Part shown: one piece after another, positions 1 to 7,233 of the stretch
Numbering within the stretch: position 1 is the first letter of the stretch
How the letters are laid out: each line of letters opens with the position of its first letter
Assembly: GCA_002405475.1 (NCBI GenBank)
Contig: DHLX01000007.1
Location: 6,885-14,117 of the forward strand
Direction of reading: 5' to 3'
Length of the DNA: 7,233 nucleotides
Origin: Burkholderiales bacterium UBA4657
GTDB taxonomy: Bacteria; Pseudomonadota; Gammaproteobacteria; Burkholderiales; Burkholderiaceae_E
Translations under genes and position numbers: made by a program
Notes under the pieces: generated by a model
What the model saw: only the letters and a program-made list of their open reading frames with translations
Databases searched by the model: none
What the model was told of the DNA's origin: nothing

Positions 1-1
1 G

Positions 2-1681
2 CCCTGGAACGGCTACAACTTCGAAGACTCGATTTTGATTTCCGAGAAGGTCGTGGCTGACGACCGCTATACCTCGATTCATATTGAGGAACTCTCGGTC
101 ATGGCGCGTGATACCAAGCTGGGGCCGGAAGAAATTACCCGCGATATTTCCAATTTATCCGAGCAACAGCTAGGGCGTCTGGATGACTCAGGCATTGTTT
201 ATATTGGCGCCGAAGTGGGTCCTGGCGATGTGCTGGTCGGCAAGGTGACGCCTAAAGGCGAGACCCAGCTGACACCAGAAGAGAAACTGCTGCGCGCCAT
301 TTTTGGCGAAAAAGCCAGCGACGTCAAAGACACTTCACTCAAGGTTGATTCTGGCATGACCGGCACCGTCATTGATGTCCAGGTCTTTACCCGCGAAGGT
401 ATTCAGCGTGACAAGCGTGCGCAGTCGATTATTGACGAAGAACTCAAGCGCTATCGCCTCGATTTGAATGACCAGTTGCGTATCGTTGAAGATGATGCGT
501 TCCAGCGTCTGGAGCGCATGCTGGTCGGGCAAGTCGTGACCGGTGGGCCGAAAAAACTGGCTAAAGGCAGCAAGCTCAGTAAAGATTATCTGAGCGATCT
601 GGAACGTTGGCACTGGTTCGATATTCGTCTCGATGACGAAGAAGCCGCGGCCAATCTGGAAGCAGTGAAAACGTCGCTGGAACAAAAACGGCATTCGTTT
701 GATCTGGCGTTTGAAGAAAAACGCAAGAAGCTGACCCAGGGCGACGAACTGCCTCCGGGTGTGCTGAAAATGGTCAAGGTTTATCTGGCCGTGAAGCGCC
801 GCTTGCAACCCGGCGACAAAATGGCAGGTCGTCACGGCAACAAAGGCGTCGTGTCGAAAATTACACCAGTCGAAGACATGCCCTATATGGCGGATGGCAC
901 TCCGGCTGACATTGTGCTCAACCCGCTGGGGGTTCCGTCACGGATGAACGTAGGCCAGATTCTGGAAACGCATTTGGGCTGGGCGGCTAAAGGCATAGGC
1001 CAGCGTATTGGCGAACTGCTGGAGCAACACCGCGAGCATGAGGTGAAGAAGATTCGTGACTTCCTGAAGCAGGTCTATAACCACTCTGGCAAGCAGGAAG
1101 ACATCGACGCCATGCACGATGAGCAGGTACTGGAACTGGCGCAAAATCTGCGTCGAGGGGTACCGTTTGCGACTCCGGTTTTCGACGGTGCCACCGAGAA
1201 CGAAATTCGCTCAATGCTTGATCTGGCTTACCCGGAACAAGTGAGCAAGCGCCTCGGCCTGACCGAGCACAAAACCCAGGCCACACTGTATGACGGGCGT
1301 ACCGGCGAAGCATTCGATCGCCCCGTGACCGTGGGTTACATGCACATGCTTAAACTGCACCATCTGGTTGATGACAAGATGCATGCACGCTCGACCGGAC
1401 CGTACTCTCTGGTGACGCAGCAACCGCTGGGCGGCAAGGCGCAGTTCGGTGGCCAGCGCTTCGGCGAGATGGAGGTATGGGCACTCGAGGCTTATGGCGC
1501 TTCCTATGTCTTGCAGGAAATGCTGACCGTTAAGTCGGACGATGTGACAGGACGCACCAAGGTCTATGAAAACATCGTCAAAGGCGACCACGTCATTGAT
1601 GCCGGCATGCCGGAATCGTTCAATGTGCTGGTCAAGGAAATTCGTTCGCTCGGTATCGATATCGATCTTGAGCGTCATTAA
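2..1681 (+). CDS. rpoB: RNA polymerase subunit beta, C-terminal 559 residues (5' end outside window)
   Basis: Beta subunit of DNA-dependent RNA polymerase, which forms the catalytic core with beta', two alpha and omega. The frame is open from base 2 (PWNGYNFEDS), equivalent to about residue 806 of the 1342-residue E. coli protein, so the first 60% of the gene, including the rifampicin region, is missing. Visible landmarks, numbered from the window edge: E8-D9 (E. coli E813/D814 by the active centre), K273 and K281 in GDKMAGRHGNKG (E. coli K1065/K1073), and H461 in DDKMHARSTG (E. coli H1237). Near the C-terminus come GGKAQFGGQRFGEMEVWALEA and the clamp-anchoring end SFNVLVKEIRSLG. Residues ~165-240 (GGPKKLAKGSKL, HWFDIRL) differ from E. 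coli and match what I recall of betaproteobacterial RpoB. The TTG at 35 is internal, not a start. The stop is TAA at 1679-1681, followed 20 bases later by rpoC. Identification is certain; numbering equivalences are by eye. Confidence 0.99.
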   Translation, partial: PWNGYNFEDSILISEKVVADDRYTSIHIEELSVMARDTKLGPEEITRDISNLSEQQLGRLDDSGIVYIGAEVGPGDVLVGKVTPKGETQLTPEEKLLRAIFGEKASDVKDTSLKVDSGMTGTVIDVQVFTREGIQRDKRAQSIIDEELKRYRLDLNDQLRIVEDDAFQRLERMLVGQVVTGGPKKLAKGSKLSKDYLSDLERWHWFDIRLDDEEAAANLEAVKTSLEQKRHSFDLAFEEKRKKLTQGDELPPGVLKMVKVYLAVKRRLQPGDKMAGRHGNKGVVSKITPVEDMPYMADGTPADIVLNPLGVPSRMNVGQILETHLGWAAKGIGQRIGELLEQHREHEVKKIRDFLKQVYNHSGKQEDIDAMHDEQVLELAQNLRRGVPFATPVFDGATENEIRSMLDLAYPEQVSKRLGLTEHKTQATLYDGRTGEAFDRPVTVGYMHMLKLHHLVDDKMHARSTGPYSLVTQQPLGGKAQFGGQRFGEMEVWALEAYGASYVLQEMLTVKSDDVTGRTKVYENIVKGDHVIDAGMPESFNVLVKEIRSLGIDIDLERH

Positions 1682-1690
1682 TTCGGACTG

Positions 1691-1696
1691 AAGGAG
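1691..1696 (+). promoter_or_regulatory. Ribosome binding site of rpoC
   Basis: AAGGAG lies 5 bases before the ATG at 1702, within the 20-base gap between rpoB and rpoC. It is a near-consensus Shine-Dalgarno sequence and fixes the rpoC start. The gap has no room for a terminator and I see no promoter in it, so rpoC is read from the rpoB transcript. Confidence 0.85.
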
Positions 1697-1701
1697 ATCA
1701 C

Positions 1702-5922
<4,221 letters not shown>

Positions 5923-5946
5923 TGCAACGTGTTGGATGTTCTCAAT

Positions 5947-5977
5947 AAAAAACCCGGCGCTTGCCGGGTTTTTTATT
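5947..5977. terminator. Rho-independent terminator, probably bidirectional
   Basis: Six As (5947-5952) are followed by CCCGGC, the loop GCTT (5959-5962), GCCGGG (5963-5968) and six Ts (5969-5974). The GC stem is perfect over 6 pairs, and the A and T tracts extend it to 12. It begins 24 bases after the rpoC stop. On the minus strand the same hairpin also ends in a T run, and it lies just past the stop of the convergent hydrolase gene at 5989. It can therefore end both transcripts; use in the minus direction is inferred from symmetry. Confidence 0.93.
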
Positions 5978-5988
5978 ACGCCATTCTG

Positions 5989-6663
5989 CTATCCCCTGGA
6001 TTCGAGAGCCCCTAACAGTTCGGCAGAGTTGGATGTCCAGCCAACGATACCACCCTGGGCATGAATCATTTCCAGTGTGGCGGCTTTAAAGTGCGGAAAA
6101 TAGCTTTCGGTACAGTCTTCCAGAATCAGGCAGTCATAACCACGGTCGTTGGCTTCACGCATACTGGTTTGTACGCAAACTTCGGTGGTAACGCCCATAA
6201 AAATCAGGTGGCTAATGTCCGCGTGCTGGAGTTGTTGATGCAGGGACGTTGCATAAAAAGCACCCTTTCCGGGTTTGTCTATGACCCATTCTCCACTGGC
6301 AGGCGCAAGCTCGGGAATGATCTGGTTACCTGGTTCTCCTGCCACCAAAATGCGTCCCATGGGTCCGATGTCACCAATGCGCAGTCTGGTGTTGCCACGA
6401 TTCCGTTTTGAGTCTGGACAGTCACTCAGATCGGGACGATGTGCTTCACGCGTATGTATCACCAGTCCACCCTGTTGGCGCCACGCCGCTAATACTTTTT
6501 GACATGTCGGCACAATCGCTGAAAGCAGGCGCACATCATTCCCTAATGATTCACCAAAACCACCCGGTTCAATGAAGTCACGCTGCATATCAATAATGAC
6601 CAGAGCTGCGCGACCCAAGTCGAAGCAGAATGGATAAGGTCTGGCGGTCAGGGTCAGAGGCAT
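5989..6663 (-). CDS. Cysteine hydrolase, isochorismatase superfamily (biuret hydrolase/RutB-like)
   Basis: Probable cytoplasmic amidohydrolase with a Rossmann-like fold that cleaves a C-N bond of a small amide. From the ATG at 6663 the protein has 224 residues. The superfamily triad is visible: D25 in ALVIIDMQRDF, K130 in IDKPGKGAF, and the nucleophile C163 in GVTTEVCV. Other marks are PGGFG (33-37), HTREAHRPDLSD (70-81), REANDRGYDCLILEDC (169-184) and AQGGIVGW near the end. HTRE-HRPDL, DKPGKG, REANDRGY and the QGG segment recall biuret hydrolase (BiuH), while LTARP near the N-terminus recalls RutB. The substrate cannot be read from sequence; biuret, a ureido acid or another carbamoyl compound are candidates. 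The start is uncertain. A GTG at 6696 would add 11 residues and overlap the upstream ABC gene by 17 bases. I prefer the ATG because it puts the N-terminus close to RutB length; neither start has a strong ribosome binding site. It lies 16 bases after the ABC gene's stop, so co-transcription is likely. Confidence 0.9.
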   Translation of the reverse strand: MPLTLTARPYPFCFDLGRAALVIIDMQRDFIEPGGFGESLGNDVRLLSAIVPTCQKVLAAWRQQGGLVIHTREAHRPDLSDCPDSKRNRGNTRLRIGDIGPMGRILVAGEPGNQIIPELAPASGEWVIDKPGKGAFYATSLHQQLQHADISHLIFMGVTTEVCVQTSMREANDRGYDCLILEDCTESYFPHFKAATLEMIHAQGGIVGWTSNSAELLGALESRG

Positions 6664-6679
6664 GCGGTTCTTCTTTGCT

Positions 6680-7144
6680 TCAATGATGACCGCCACCCAT
6701 GTGGGCGCCTAAAGTATGGCGGTCAGCCTGTTGTGCGTTCGTTTCAAATACAATCCGGCCTTCGCTCATGACGACAATCCGGTCGGACAGTTCCAGCAGC
6801 TCATCCAGGTCCTCGCTGACCAGTAGTACTGCACCGTTCTGATTCCGTACTTGTACGATGCGCTGGTGAATTTCACTAACCGCAGCAAAGTCAAGCCCGA
6901 ATACGGGGTTGGACGCGATCAGTACCTGAACCCTGCCGGATAATTCCCGCGCCAGTACAGCGCGTTGTACATTGCCGCCCGACAGGCTTTGCATGGGCGC
7001 ATCCGTGCCTTGAGTCTTGATTCCGTATTCCTTGATCCACGCCCGGGCGCGTTCGCGCCAACGGGGGAATAACAATATGCCGTATCGTGGACTTGCCCCC
7101 AAGTGACGTACTCTTATTTGGGTTAAAAAAAGGTTACGTGCAGA
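6680..7144 (-). CDS. ABC importer ATPase, C-terminal part of second nucleotide-binding domain; 5' side broken or missing
   Basis: The last 154 residues of an ATPase from a sugar/nucleoside-type (BMP-associated) importer, whose full-length members have two fused ATPase domains and about 500 residues. Counting from the codon at 7144: NLFLTQ near residue 4 matches the conserved ENLxL segment before the helical domain. The signature LSGGNVQRAVLAREL starts at 54, a degenerate Walker B (VLIASNP) lies around 74-80, the D-loop GLD is at 83-85, and LLVSEDLDELLELSDRIVVMSEGRI starts near 107. The Asp-Glu pair of Walker B is replaced by Ser-Asn and the switch histidine by Glu. This suggests a non-hydrolysing site, which is common in the second domain of this family. 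Walker A and the whole first domain are absent. The frame is closed upstream by TGA at 7145-7147. The TTG at 7102 lies inside the domain and is not a credible start. The gene may be a pseudogene or may be damaged by sequence error at a contig end. The hydrolase gene follows directly. Confidence 0.82.
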   Translation of the reverse strand, partial: SARNLFLTQIRVRHLGASPRYGILLFPRWRERARAWIKEYGIKTQGTDAPMQSLSGGNVQRAVLARELSGRVQVLIASNPVFGLDFAAVSEIHQRIVQVRNQNGAVLLVSEDLDELLELSDRIVVMSEGRIVFETNAQQADRHTLGAHMGGGHH

Positions 7145-7233
7145 TCATAACATCCGGGTTATCAAGCGTGCTGGCCAGTGGACGACGGGGGGCGACGTGC
7201 ACTGGCGCAGGAGACCTGTTGTCACCAGATGCA
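7145..7233 (-). pseudogene. Unresolved sequence upstream of the ABC ATPase fragment, possibly its damaged continuation
   Basis: Going upstream in the ABC frame, TGA at 7145-7147 is followed by 28 open codons to the window edge (ending PARLITRML before the stop). They lack the VPEDR-type motif expected shortly before the ENLxL segment. A second frame, open from 7232 to a TAA at 7134-7136, contains VHVAPRRPLASTL, which vaguely resembles the expected HVPEDRH-x-x-GL. The third frame has several stops. This pattern could mean several small indels in a decayed or poorly sequenced gene, or unrelated sequence joined here. I cannot decide between these. Confidence 0.35.

Noticed and set aside
515..730. 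The RpoB stretch with GGPKKLAKG and HWFDIRL, different from E. coli, as a novel insertion.
   Set aside because: It matches what I recall of Burkholderia-type RpoB and is a lineage feature, not a new insertion.
1..1681. Rifampicin-resistance changes in rpoB.
   Set aside because: The resistance-determining cluster (E. coli residues ~507-533) lies upstream of the window edge, so nothing can be said.
6061..6411. Plus-strand open frame of 116 codons across the hydrolase gene.
   Set aside because: The minus strand holds a clear hydrolase with its full catalytic triad. The plus-strand frame has no recognisable motif.
7136..7201. Direct repeat ACGTGCA at 7136-7142 and 7195-7201, repeated GGTTA at 7121 and 7132, and the imperfect palindrome CAGG-AGA-CCTG at 7208-7218, as possible mobile element ends or operators.
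   Set aside because: They are too short, with no transposase, no longer inverted repeat and no clear target duplication. They are compatible with chance.
7107..7233. Plus-strand frames open to the window edge (including one with AGQWTTGGDVHW and one from the GTG at 7138), as a possible divergent gene start.
   Set aside because: Two overlapping frames are open only because the stretch is short. There is no convincing ribosome binding site and no recognisable protein, and the region overlaps the ABC frame.

Overview
The window holds the 3' part of rpoB, a complete rpoC, a strong terminator, and then two accessory genes on the opposite strand that run towards rpoC. RpoB and RpoC read as Betaproteobacteria, most like Burkholderiales. 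The evidence is the RpoB stretch with GGPKKLAKGSKL, HWFDIRL and LAFEEKRKKLTQG, the RpoB end SLGIDIDLERH, and the RpoC stretch VASSVEAKSNGTVRFTN. I recall all of these as betaproteobacterial and different from the E. coli sequence. I cannot name a genus. The window starts inside rpoB and ends inside an ABC transporter gene, so it may be a short contig.

Layout: bases 2-1681 encode the last 559 residues of RpoB. After a 20-base gap carrying an AAGGAG ribosome binding site, rpoC fills 1702-5922 (1406 residues). A 12-pair hairpin with an A tract on one side and a T tract on the other lies at 5947-5974, and its symmetry suits termination from both directions. On the minus strand follow a cysteine hydrolase of the isochorismatase superfamily (5989-6663, possibly starting at 6696) and, upstream of it, the C-terminal part of an ABC transporter ATPase (6680-7144). 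The ABC reading frame meets a stop at 7145-7147, and the last ~90 bases of the window do not give a recognisable continuation in any frame.

How they work together: RpoB and RpoC are the two large subunits of RNA polymerase, translated from one operon. The minus-strand pair looks like the end of a separate uptake-and-hydrolysis operon. The hydrolase resembles biuret hydrolase and RutB-type amidohydrolases, and the ATPase resembles the second half of the two-domain ATPases of sugar/nucleoside (BMP-type) importers. Import and breakdown of a small nitrogen compound with a carbamoyl or ureido group is a reasonable inference, but the substrate is unknown. I see no undescribed biological system. The points most worth checking are the broken 5' side of the ABC gene and the identity of the hydrolase.
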